From the NCBI GenBank assembly GCA_030263395.1, contig SZOW01000017.1, positions 1-55,477 of the forward strand: a DNA stretch of 55,477 nt, in the 5' to 3' direction. The notes below the pieces were generated by a model. The model was given only the letters and a program-made list of their open reading frames with translations, made no database searches and had not been told where the DNA came from. Below are positions 37,745 to 45,924 of the stretch, in pieces (positions within the stretch are counted from its first letter, which is position 1; each line of letters opens with the position of its first letter). A program made the translations under genes and the position numbers. The DNA comes from QUBU01 sp014337915. Its GTDB lineage: Bacteria > Pseudomonadota > Gammaproteobacteria > Steroidobacterales > GCA-2729495.

Positions 37745-40114
37745 ATGGGGACGATCAGGACAGCGGTTGCGCTGGCGGCGGCGATTGCGGCGGCGCTGGG
37801 CTCCATGGCGGGCAGCGCGCTGGCGGCCGAGGGCGGCGGCATCGAGGAAATCATCGTCACCGCCCAGCGGCGCGAGCAGAACCTGCAGGATGTCGGCATC
37901 TCGGTCAGCGCCTTTGGCGCCGAGGAGGTGCGCAACCTCGGCTTCACCAGCACGGTGGATGTCGCGCAGATGACGCCGAACCTCAGCTACACCACGCCGC
38001 AGGCGGCCTCGAGCCAGGTCAACTTCTTCCTGCGCGGCGTCGGCCTCAATGACTTCGCCGATGCGCAGGAAAACCCGGTGGCGGTCTACGTCGACGATGT
38101 CTACAAGCCCGCCATGGGCGGCCTGTCGCTGCAGCTCTTCGACATCGAGCGCATCGAGGTGCTGCGCGGGCCGCAGGGCGCGCTGTTCGGCCGCAACTCC
38201 ACCGGCGGCGTGATCCACTACGTCACCAAACGGCCCACGGAGGCCTTCGACGCCTACGCCGACCTGTCCTACGGCTCCTACAACGAGTTCAAGGGCGAGG
38301 GCGCGGTGGGTGGGGCGCTCGGCGCGGGAATCTCGGCGCGCCTCTCGGCCGCCTTCGACGACTACGACGGCTACACGAAGAACCGCACGCCCAACGTGCA
38401 GGACTACAACAGCTCGGATGCATCCGCCGCGCGGCTGCAGGTCCTGTTCAGGCCCAGCGATGACCTCGGCATCCTCCTCAGCGGCAACTACTCGCGCAAC
38501 TCCGCGGCCGTGGGTGCCTGGCAGCACCAGGCCACGCGGCCCAGCGCCGACGGCAACAGCAGCCTGCCGCTGCCCGCGGACGAGAACTTCTGGGGCGCCT
38601 GCGCCGGCTGCGACGCCTTCGGCTACGTCGACACCGACGGCGATCCCTGGCACGGCGACTACGACCGGCCAGGCCGGGTGCGGGTGCAGAACGAGGGCCT
38701 GCAGGCCAACGTGGACTGGCGCATCGGCGGGCTGGATTTCACCTCCATCACCGCCTACACCACCGTGGACCGCCTGCAGCAGGAGGACTCGGACATGAAT
38801 CCGTTCCTCATGCCGCCCTATAACCCCGGGCCGATCCCGCCGCCGGAGGTCCGCTCGTTCATCGCACCGTCCTTCGCCGCGGATACCGACACCTTCTCGC
38901 AGGAGTTCCGCCTCGCGGGCTCGGCCGAGCGGCTGCGCTGGCTGGCCGGCGTGTACTACTTCGACAACGACGTCGGCGGCCACTACACCCTGAACACGGA
39001 CGCCATCGGCTTCGTGGACATGGATGCAAACTACACGCAGGAAACCGAGTCCTGGGACCTGTTCGGCCAGGTCGAGTACGACCTCGCGCCGGACTGGACC
39101 GTGATCGCCGGCCTGCGCTGGACCAGTGAGGACAAGGAACTCGACTACAGCAACATCGACAGCACCGGCATCGTTGCCTTCTGCTCGACGACGCCGGCCC
39201 CGCCCTGCACCAACCCGGACCCCACGCCCATCAGCCCGTCGCGGCCGACGGCCGACTACCTCATGCTGTTCAACGGCGCATCGGTGGGTGGGCTGGCGAA
39301 GCATGACGACAGCTATGTCACCGGCCGCCTGCAGCTGAACTGGAAGGCCACGGACGATGTGCTGCTCTACGGCTCCTGGTCGCGCGGCAAGAAGTCCGCG
39401 GGCTTCAACAACGGCTTCCTCGACCAGACGCAGGTGTTCGGCAACAACCCCGTCGGCAGCGTGCCCTTCGGCACCGAGACCCTGGACGCCTACGAACTCG
39501 GCGTGAAGTCCACGGTGCTGTCGGCCACCACGCGGCTGAACGCCTCGGTGTTTTACTACGACTACAAGGACTTCCAGACCTTCCAGTGGCTGATCCTCAA
39601 CCAGGTCATCTTCAACACCGATGCCGAGGTCTATGGCGCGGAACTGGAGATCGACAGCCGGCCGATCGAGGGCCTGACGTTGCAGGCCGGCCTCGGCCTG
39701 CTGCACGCGACCGCGGACGACATCCCGACCATCACCGGCGACGCGGTGCGCGAGCGCGAGATGGTGGGTGCACCCGACCTCAGCCTCGATGCGCTGGTGC
39801 GCTACGAGTGGCCGGCGCTGGGCGGCACGCTGGCGCTGCAGGCGTCGGGCAGCTACCACGAGGACATCTGGTACGACATCCAGAACCACCCGGTCTCGCA
39901 CGAGAACGGCTACACGCTGGTGAACTTCCGCGGTTCCTACACCAGCGGTGACCGCGCCTGGGAACTCTACGCCTACGTGAACAACGCCTTCGAGGAAGAG
40001 TACAAGGCCTATACCTTCGACTTCACCGGGCTGTTCGGCTTCAACCAGATCGCCTACGGCGCGCCGCGCTGGGCCGGCATCGGCGCGCGGATGAACTTCG
40101 GCGCCTCGCGCTGA
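37745..40114 (+). CDS. TonB-dependent receptor (large catabolic type)
   Basis: Outer-membrane receptor of 789 residues with signal peptide (about 1-27), TonB-box-like EEIIVTAQRREQNLQDV, plug motifs MTPNLSYTTPQAASSQ, FLRGVGLNDF, VEVLRGPQGALFGRNSTGGVI-type sequence (seen as IEVLRGPQGALFGRNSTGG) and a barrel ending in GIGARMNFGASR. This style is common in oligotrophic proteobacteria that take up steroids, terpenoids, aromatics or sugars rather than iron alone. GGGGGGAAG nine bases before the ATG is a strong ribosome site, and a short AT-rich TTTTATATAGG lies just before it. It closes the SDR-MFS-hydrolase unit, 29 bases after the hydrolase. Confidence 0.92.
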   Translation: MGTIRTAVALAAAIAAALGSMAGSALAAEGGGIEEIIVTAQRREQNLQDVGISVSAFGAEEVRNLGFTSTVDVAQMTPNLSYTTPQAASSQVNFFLRGVGLNDFADAQENPVAVYVDDVYKPAMGGLSLQLFDIERIEVLRGPQGALFGRNSTGGVIHYVTKRPTEAFDAYADLSYGSYNEFKGEGAVGGALGAGISARLSAAFDDYDGYTKNRTPNVQDYNSSDASAARLQVLFRPSDDLGILLSGNYSRNSAAVGAWQHQATRPSADGNSSLPLPADENFWGACAGCDAFGYVDTDGDPWHGDYDRPGRVRVQNEGLQANVDWRIGGLDFTSITAYTTVDRLQQEDSDMNPFLMPPYNPGPIPPPEVRSFIAPSFAADTDTFSQEFRLAGSAERLRWLAGVYYFDNDVGGHYTLNTDAIGFVDMDANYTQETESWDLFGQVEYDLAPDWTVIAGLRWTSEDKELDYSNIDSTGIVAFCSTTPAPPCTNPDPTPISPSRPTADYLMLFNGASVGGLAKHDDSYVTGRLQLNWKATDDVLLYGSWSRGKKSAGFNNGFLDQTQVFGNNPVGSVPFGTETLDAYELGVKSTVLSATTRLNASVFYYDYKDFQTFQWLILNQVIFNTDAEVYGAELEIDSRPIEGLTLQAGLGLLHATADDIPTITGDAVREREMVGAPDLSLDALVRYEWPALGGTLALQASGSYHEDIWYDIQNHPVSHENGYTLVNFRGSYTSGDRAWELYAYVNNAFEEEYKAYTFDFTGLFGFNQIAYGAPRWAGIGARMNFGASR

Positions 40115-40140
40115 GGGGTGACGGCTGCGGAGGTCGGCGT

Positions 40141-41490
40141 TCAGCCGACCTTCGGCAGCTGGCGCAGCGATTCGGTGATCGCCTCGTCCGGGTACTCGTA
40201 GTTCTGCAGGCTGCCGGAGAAGTAGCGGTCGTAGGAGCTCATGTCGAAGTGGCCGTGGCCCGAGAGGTTCACGAGCAGCACCTTCGGCTCGCCGGTCTTC
40301 GCGCATTCCTTCGCCGCGCGGATGGTCGCGGCGATGGCGTGGGTGGACTCGGGCGCCGGGACGATGCCCTCGGTGCGCGCGAACTGCACGCCGGCCTCGA
40401 AGGTCTCGAGCTGCGGGATGGCCACCGCTTCCACCAGCCCGGCATCCACCAGCTGGCTCACCAGCGGCGCGGCGCCGTGGTAGCGCAGCCCGCCAGCATG
40501 GATGCCCGGCGGCACGAAGTCGTGGCCGAGCGTGTGCATCTTCAGCAGCGGCGTGAGGCCGGTGGCGTCGCCGTAGTCGTAGGCGTACACGCCCTTGGTC
40601 AGCGTCGGGCAGGAGGTGGGTTCCACCGCGACCAGCCGCACCGCCTTGCCGGCGGCTTTGTCGGCGAAGAAGGGGAAGGCGATGCCGGCGAAGTTCGAGC
40701 CGCCGCCGCAGCAGCCGAAGACCATGTCCGGGTAATCGCCGGCCAGCGCCATCTGCTTGCGTGCTTCCTGGCCGATGATGGTCTGGTGGTGCATCACGTG
40801 GTTGAGCACCGAGCCGAGCGCGTAGTTGGTGTCGGCGCGGCCGGCGGCTTCCTCCACCGCCTCGGAGATGGCGATCCCGAGCGAGCCCGGCGTGTCGGGG
40901 TGCTTCTCCAGCGTCTGGCGGCCCGCGTTTGTGAGCGTCGTGGGGCTCGCGAACACCTCCGCTCCCCAGGTCTGCATCATCGAGCGCCGGTAGGGCTTCT
41001 GCTCGTAGCTCACCCGGACCATGTACACCCGTACCTCGAGGCCGAGCAGCTGGCCGGCCAGCGCGAGCGAGCAGCCCCACTGGCCCGCGCCAGTCTCGGT
41101 GGTCAGGCGGCGGATGCCGGCCGCCTTGTTGTACCAGGCCTGCGGGATCGAGGTGTTCGGCTTGTGGGAGCCCGCCGGGCTCACCGACTCGTTCTTGTAA
41201 TAGATGCGCGCCGGGGTGCCGAGCGCCTGCTCCAGCCGGTGTGCGCGCTGCAGCGGGGTCGGGCGCCACAGCCGGTAGATCTCCCGGATCTCCTCCGGGA
41301 TGGCGATCCAGCGCTCGGCCGACACCTCCTGCTCGATCAGCGCCGGCGGGAAGATCGCCGCCAGCGCCTCCAGCCCCACCGGCTTGCCGTCCGGCCCCAG
41401 GGGCGGCGGCGGCGGGCTCGGCAGGTCGGCGACCACGTTGTACCAGTGGGTCGGCAGCTCGGATTCAGGCAGGAGGAACTTCGTGGTCAT
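40141..41490 (-). CDS. trpB: TrpB2-type tryptophan synthase beta chain, stand-alone
   Basis: PLP enzyme of 449 residues matching the TrpB2 class, longer than classical TrpB. PLP lysine is in AGSHKPNTS, GCCGGGSNF binds the cofactor phosphate and TGAGQWG forms the catalytic loop region. TrpB2 makes tryptophan from indole and serine without TrpA, or salvages indole; no trpA lies nearby. ATG 41490 begins MTTKFLLPESELP; the frame stays open a further 13 codons into the palindromic element upstream, but those residues are element sequence. It converges with the TonB receptor gene, with only 26 bases between the stops. Confidence 0.92.
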   Translation of the reverse strand: MTTKFLLPESELPTHWYNVVADLPSPPPPPLGPDGKPVGLEALAAIFPPALIEQEVSAERWIAIPEEIREIYRLWRPTPLQRAHRLEQALGTPARIYYKNESVSPAGSHKPNTSIPQAWYNKAAGIRRLTTETGAGQWGCSLALAGQLLGLEVRVYMVRVSYEQKPYRRSMMQTWGAEVFASPTTLTNAGRQTLEKHPDTPGSLGIAISEAVEEAAGRADTNYALGSVLNHVMHHQTIIGQEARKQMALAGDYPDMVFGCCGGGSNFAGIAFPFFADKAAGKAVRLVAVEPTSCPTLTKGVYAYDYGDATGLTPLLKMHTLGHDFVPPGIHAGGLRYHGAAPLVSQLVDAGLVEAVAIPQLETFEAGVQFARTEGIVPAPESTHAIAATIRAAKECAKTGEPKVLLVNLSGHGHFDMSSYDRYFSGSLQNYEYPDEAITESLRQLPKVG

Positions 41491-41512
41491 GAGCAGACTC
41501 GGTATGAATTCT

Positions 41513-41644
41513 GGGGACAGTTTACTCAACTCGTCTGGAATTCCGGGGACAGTTTACTCAACTTCACCCAGAGCAGTTGTTACACCGGTTTGCCGGATGA
41601 GTTGAGTAAACTGTCCCCGGAATTCAGTTGAGTAAACTGTCCCC
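41513..41644. repeat. Palindromic element, family B, copy 2, doubly nested (between trpB and CDF gene)
   Basis: Two nested inverted repeats. The outer arms are 19 bp (41513-41531 and 41626-41644) and the inner arms 26 bp (41538-41563 and 41600-41625). Both carry the same core GGGGACAGTTTACTCAACT seen at 21903-22019, so the core occurs four times here. The inner loop is 36 bases. The element fills the divergent space between trpB, whose start is 22 bases away, and the CDF gene, whose start is 3 bases away. Nesting suggests one copy inserted in or duplicated beside another. Confidence 0.93.
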
Positions 41645-41647
41645 AAT

Positions 41648-42622
41648 ATGATCCACGGTCACAGCCATGGTGTGGTGGACCCGGGCATTGCCAGCACGGA
41701 GCGGGGCATGTGGGCGGTGCGCTGGTCCTTTGCCGGGCTGCTGCTCACGGCCCTGGCGCAGATGGCGGTGGTGGGGTTGTCGGGCAGTGTGGCGCTGCTG
41801 GCGGACACCATCCACAACGTCGGCGATGCGGCCACGGCGATCCCGCTCTACATCGCCTTCTGGTTCGCGCGACGCCGGCCAAGCGCGCGTTTCACCTACG
41901 GCTACGGCAGGGTCGAGGACCTGGCGGGGCTGGCGGTGGTGGCGCTGATCCTCTTCAGCGCGCTGGTCGCCGGCTACCAGGCCATCGACCGGCTGCTGCA
42001 CCCGCAGCCGGTGGCCTGGCTCGGCGCGGTGGCGGCGGCCGGCATCGTCGGCTTCCTCGGCAACGAGGCGGTGGCGGTGTTCCGTATCCGCGTCGGCCGC
42101 GAGATCCACAGCGCCGCGCTGGTCGCCGACGGCTACCACGCCCGCGTCGACGGCCTCACCAGCCTGGCCGTGGTGCTCGGCGCGGCCGGCGTCTGGCTCG
42201 GCTTCCCGCTGGCCGACCCGATCGTCGGCCTGGCGATCACCGCGCTCATCTTCGGCATCCTCTGGCAGTCGGCGCGCTCGGTGTTCGCGCGCATGCTGGA
42301 CGGCGTCGAGCCCGAACTGCTGGACGAGATCGGGCACGTCGCCAGCCACGTGCCCGGCGTGCAGGGCCTCGCCAACCTGCGCGCGCGCTGGGTCGGCCAT
42401 CGGCTGCATGCGGAAGCAGACCTCATCGTCGACCCGGACCTGCCGGTGCGCGAGGCCGCGGTGCTCGCCGCCCGGGTACGCGAGGCGGCGCTCACGCACA
42501 TGCCCGCGCTCGACTCGCTGCGGCTCGCTCTCGCCGACAGCGATGCGACCGTGACGCGCACGGCCGCGGGCCATCATCATGGCCACCATGGGCACGGCCA
42601 TTCCCACGCGCACCGGCACTGA
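41648..42622 (+). CDS. Cation diffusion facilitator (CDF) metal exporter
   Basis: Inner-membrane exporter of 324 residues with six helices and a cytosolic C-terminal domain. The transport site can be read as HNVGD in TM2 and HARVD in TM5 (HxxxD/HxxxD), a pattern linked mainly to zinc. Histidines at the N-terminus (MIHGHSHG) and a dense histidine tail at the C-terminus (residues about 307-324) probably chelate metal. The tail is encoded in the region that overlaps the start of the P-type ATPase gene by 44 bases. The start codon is 3 bases after the palindrome and has no clear Shine-Dalgarno. Confidence 0.9.
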   Translation: MIHGHSHGVVDPGIASTERGMWAVRWSFAGLLLTALAQMAVVGLSGSVALLADTIHNVGDAATAIPLYIAFWFARRRPSARFTYGYGRVEDLAGLAVVALILFSALVAGYQAIDRLLHPQPVAWLGAVAAAGIVGFLGNEAVAVFRIRVGREIHSAALVADGYHARVDGLTSLAVVLGAAGVWLGFPLADPIVGLAITALIFGILWQSARSVFARMLDGVEPELLDEIGHVASHVPGVQGLANLRARWVGHRLHAEADLIVDPDLPVREAAVLAARVREAALTHMPALDSLRLALADSDATVTRTAAGHHHGHHGHGHSHAHRH

Positions 42623-45305
42623 CGCCTCAACGGCCTGGCACGCACTCGGCAGCGACGCTGCGTTGCTGCAGCTCGGCTCCAGCCCGGAGGGCCTCGCGGC
42701 TGGTGAAGCCGATCGGCGCCTGGCCAGCGGCGGACCCAATCGCCTGCCCCAGGCCCGCCCACCCGGCATAGCGACGATCTTCCTGCGCCAGTTCCGCAGC
42801 CCGCTCATCTACCTGCTACTGGGGGCGGCAGCCCTCGCGATTGCCACCGGCGCCATCAAGGACGCGCTGTTCATCCTTGCTGCGCTGCTGGTCAACGCCA
42901 TCCTCGGTTCGGTGCAGGAGGCACGGGCGGATCGCAGCAGCCGCGCCCTGCAGCGGCTGTTGCAGGCGCACGCGATCGTGGTGCGCGACGGCGCGGCGGC
43001 CGGGATCCCCGCCGAGCAGCTGGTACCGGGTGATGTCATCGAGCTGGAGCCGGGCGTGCGGGTTCCGGCCGATGCCCGGTTGCTGGCGGCGCAGGGACTG
43101 GAGATCGACGAATCGCTGCTGACGGGCGAATCACTGCCGGTGGCCAAGGCCGCGGACTGGACCGGTGCCGCGGAGCTGGAACTCGCCGAGCGGCGCAATC
43201 TCGCGCATGCGGGCACGCTCGTGGTCCGCGGCCGGGCGCGCGCCCTGGTGGTGGCCACCGGTACCGCCACGGCGGTCGGCCGGCTGGCCCTGGCCGTGAT
43301 GGCCACGCCACCCGGGGTGCCGCCGCTGATGCAGCGGCTGGCGGATTTCAGTGGCCGGATCGGTGCGGTGGTCGTCGCCGCTGCGTTCGCGGTGGCCATC
43401 CTCGGCGTCCTGCTGCGCGGCTACGGCGGTGTCGAGATGGCGATCTTCGCCATCGCGCTGGCGGTATCGGCGATCCCGGAGGGCCTGCCCGTCGCGCTCA
43501 CCGTGGTGCTCGCGGTATGTACCAGGCGCATGGCGCGACGCGGCGTCATCGTGCGCCGCCTGGCTGCGGTGGAGGGGCTGGGCAGCTGCACGCTCATCGC
43601 CAGCGACAAGACCGGCACCCTGACCTGCAACGAGATCACGGTGCGCGAGGTCGTGCTGGCCGACGGCCGCAGCTACCGCGTGACTGGCGAAGGCTTCCTG
43701 CCCGAGGGCGAGCTGCGCGGGCAGGACGGGCTGGTGAACGGCGCCGCCGACCGCGACCATGCGGCGCTCGCCGAACTGGCGCGAACGGTGGTGCTGTGCA
43801 ACGAGGGGCAGCTGTCGCGGCGTAATGGCGCCTGGTCCTGGCATGGCGATCCGACGGATGTGGCGCTGCTCAGCTTCGCGGGAAAGCTGGGCCTGCTCCG
43901 CGAAGCGCAGTTGCAGGCGAGCCCGCTGCTGGGCAGTACGCCATTTGAACCGGAGGCACGCTACGCGGCCACGCTGCATGCCGTCGACAGCGGCACCGAG
44001 CTGCTGGTGAAGGGCGCGCCGGAACGAGTCGCCGCGATGTGCACCGACGCTGCCGCGGCAAGCACGCTGCTGGCGGCCGCGGAGGCCATGGCCCAGCGCG
44101 GGCAGCGGGTGCTGGCCGTTGCCGCCGGCCGCATGCCGGCCGGGCTGGTGGCGCCGCCCGCCGCGCCTGCCGGCCTGCGCCTGCTCGGCGTGGTCGGCAT
44201 GATCGATCCGCCGCGGCCCGGGGTGGTCGAGGCAATCCGCATCGCCGCCGGTGCCGGGGTGCGCACCATCATGGTCACGGGCGACCACCCGGTGACGGCG
44301 CTGGCGATCGCGCGCGATCTCGGCCTGGCCAGCGGACCCTCCGAGGTCGTGACCGGCGCGGACCTCGCCGCGGCCGGGGCCGCCGGCCTGCCGGCGCTCA
44401 TGGCACGGGCGCGGGTATTCGCGCGGGTCGCACCGGAGGAGAAGCTGGCGATCGTGCAGGCGGCCCAGGCCGCCGGGCACTACGTCGCGGTAACCGGTGA
44501 CGGCGTCAACGATGCCCCGGCACTGCGCGCGGCGGACATCGGTGTCGCCATGGGCCGTGGTGGCACCGATGTGGCGCGCGAGGCCGCCGATCTGGTCATC
44601 ACCGATGACCACTACGCCACCATCACCGCCGGCATCGAAGAGGGGCGGATCGCCTATGCCAACATCCGCAAGATCATCTACCTGCTGGTGTCCACCGGCG
44701 CCGCCGAAGTGCTGTTCGTGGCTCTCGCGGTCGCGACCGGTGCGCCGCTGCCACTGACGCCGGTGCAGCTGCTGTGGCTGAACCTCGTCACCAATGGCAT
44801 CCAGGACATGGCGCTGGGATTCGAGCGTGGCGAACCCGGCATCCTTTCCAGGCCGCCGCGCCGCTCCAGGGAAGGCATCTTCGATGCCCTGATGATCCGC
44901 CAGTCGGCGGTGGCAGCGCTGGTCATGGGCCTGGCAGGTTTCGCGCTGTTCCAATGGCTGCTGGATATGGGCTGGAGCGTAGACGCGGCGCGTAACGCAC
45001 TGCTGCTGCTCATGGTCCTGTTCGAGAACCTGCACCTGCTCAATTGCCGCTCGGAAACCGCTTCGGCATTCGCGCTGCCACTCAGGCGCAGCCCGGTGCT
45101 GCTGGCGGGCGCTGCTGCAGCGCTGCTGCTGCACCTGGTGATGATGTACTCACCGGTCGGGCGTGAGGTGCTGCATACCGCACCGCTGCCGCTGCAGGCC
45201 TGGGCCGGCCTGCTGGCCGTGGCCATGAGCATCGTCGTCGCCATGGAGATCCACAAGGCTCTGTGGCGTCGGCGTGAGTTGCGGCGGCAGGCTGGGCAGC
45301 GCTGA
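42579..45305 (+). CDS. P2-type cation-transporting ATPase
   Basis: Inner-membrane P-type ATPase of 908 residues. Motifs are complete: TGES in the actuator domain (LLTGESLPV), IPEGLP in TM4, phosphorylated Asp in SDKTGTLT, KGAPE in the nucleotide domain, TGDHP and TGDGVNDAPAL in the hinge. TM4 PEGLP and TM6 NLVTNGIQDMALGFE place it among calcium/magnesium/manganese-type P2 pumps rather than the CPx copper/zinc class; the ion is uncertain. The N-terminal WHALGSD...GLAAGEADRRL block is the usual cation-ATPase N domain, so the start must be ATG 42579 or 42588, both within the CDF tail. Coupling with a CDF exporter suggests joint metal homeostasis. Confidence 0.9.
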   Translation: MATMGTAIPTRTGTDASTAWHALGSDAALLQLGSSPEGLAAGEADRRLASGGPNRLPQARPPGIATIFLRQFRSPLIYLLLGAAALAIATGAIKDALFILAALLVNAILGSVQEARADRSSRALQRLLQAHAIVVRDGAAAGIPAEQLVPGDVIELEPGVRVPADARLLAAQGLEIDESLLTGESLPVAKAADWTGAAELELAERRNLAHAGTLVVRGRARALVVATGTATAVGRLALAVMATPPGVPPLMQRLADFSGRIGAVVVAAAFAVAILGVLLRGYGGVEMAIFAIALAVSAIPEGLPVALTVVLAVCTRRMARRGVIVRRLAAVEGLGSCTLIASDKTGTLTCNEITVREVVLADGRSYRVTGEGFLPEGELRGQDGLVNGAADRDHAALAELARTVVLCNEGQLSRRNGAWSWHGDPTDVALLSFAGKLGLLREAQLQASPLLGSTPFEPEARYAATLHAVDSGTELLVKGAPERVAAMCTDAAAASTLLAAAEAMAQRGQRVLAVAAGRMPAGLVAPPAAPAGLRLLGVVGMIDPPRPGVVEAIRIAAGAGVRTIMVTGDHPVTALAIARDLGLASGPSEVVTGADLAAAGAAGLPALMARARVFARVAPEEKLAIVQAAQAAGHYVAVTGDGVNDAPALRAADIGVAMGRGGTDVAREAADLVITDDHYATITAGIEEGRIAYANIRKIIYLLVSTGAAEVLFVALAVATGAPLPLTPVQLLWLNLVTNGIQDMALGFERGEPGILSRPPRRSREGIFDALMIRQSAVAALVMGLAGFALFQWLLDMGWSVDAARNALLLLMVLFENLHLLNCRSETASAFALPLRRSPVLLAGAAAALLLHLVMMYSPVGREVLHTAPLPLQAWAGLLAVAMSIVVAMEIHKALWRRRELRRQAGQR

Positions 45306-45370
45306 GTTGCGCCAGCAGCCGGCAGCAGCGCCGGCCGGCCAGCGCCGGGGATCGCCGCCGCCGGGCCCTC

Positions 45371-45922
45371 TCAGCTGCGTACCGGGCGCTTGCGCAGCTT
45401 GCGCTGCAAGGTGCGGCGGTGGATGCCGAGCGCGCGGGCTGCGGCCGAGATGTTGCCGCCGTGGTTGGAGAGCACGCGCTGGATGTGTTCCCACTCGGCG
45501 CGGCGCACCGACAGCGGCTTCGGTGCCGCGGCTTCGGCGACCGCGGCCGGCTGGCGCTCCTCCTGCAGGGCCGCCAGGATCTCGTCCACTTCCACCGGCT
45601 TCGTCAGGTACTGCGAGGCACCGAGCTTGATGGCTTCCACGGCGGTAGCGATGCTGCCGTAGCCGGTCAGTACCACCGAGCGCGCCGGTGGCGTGAGCTC
45701 CGCCAGCTGGCGCACCAGCGTCAGCCCGGAATCGTTGCCGATGCGCAGGTCCACCACGGCGAACTCCGGGCGACGGCGCACAATCAGTTGTTGTGCCTCG
45801 ACCACCGAGCGCGCGGCGGCGACGCTGTAGCCGCGCTGCTCCAGCGCCCGCGCCAGCACGCCGCAGAAGATCTCGTCGTCATCCACCACCAGGAAGGCGG
45901 CACCATCGCCAGTCGCTGTCAT
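45371..45922 (-). CDS. regA: RegA/PrrA/ActR-type redox response regulator
   Basis: Response regulator of 183 residues: receiver domain with VVDDDEIF, phosphorylated Asp in AVVDLRIG near residue 58, Thr in VLTGYGSIATAVEA and Lys in YLTKPVE, then a proline/alanine linker and a Fis-type helix-turn-helix (EHIQRVLSNHGGNISAAAR, followed by LGIHRRTLQRKL), the near-invariant DNA-binding motif of RegA homologues. It should control respiratory and energy genes with the adjacent sensor. The start is 2 bases after the regB stop. It converges with the P-type ATPase gene; the 65-base gap holds no clear terminator. Confidence 0.93.
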   Translation of the reverse strand: MTATGDGAAFLVVDDDEIFCGVLARALEQRGYSVAAARSVVEAQQLIVRRRPEFAVVDLRIGNDSGLTLVRQLAELTPPARSVVLTGYGSIATAVEAIKLGASQYLTKPVEVDEILAALQEERQPAAVAEAAAPKPLSVRRAEWEHIQRVLSNHGGNISAAARALGIHRRTLQRKLRKRPVRS

Positions 45923-45924
45923 CG

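Noticed and set aside
37721..41269. A 1182-codon open frame on the minus strand covering the TonB receptor and part of trpB
   Set aside because: It is an out-of-frame shadow in high-GC DNA; its composition is Arg/Ala/His/Gly-rich with no domain, while the plus-strand receptor and the trpB frame show full family motifs.
40141..41529. Longer trpB starting inside the family B palindrome
   Set aside because: The extra residues are translations of the repeat arm; the internal ATG at 41490 begins the conserved protein.
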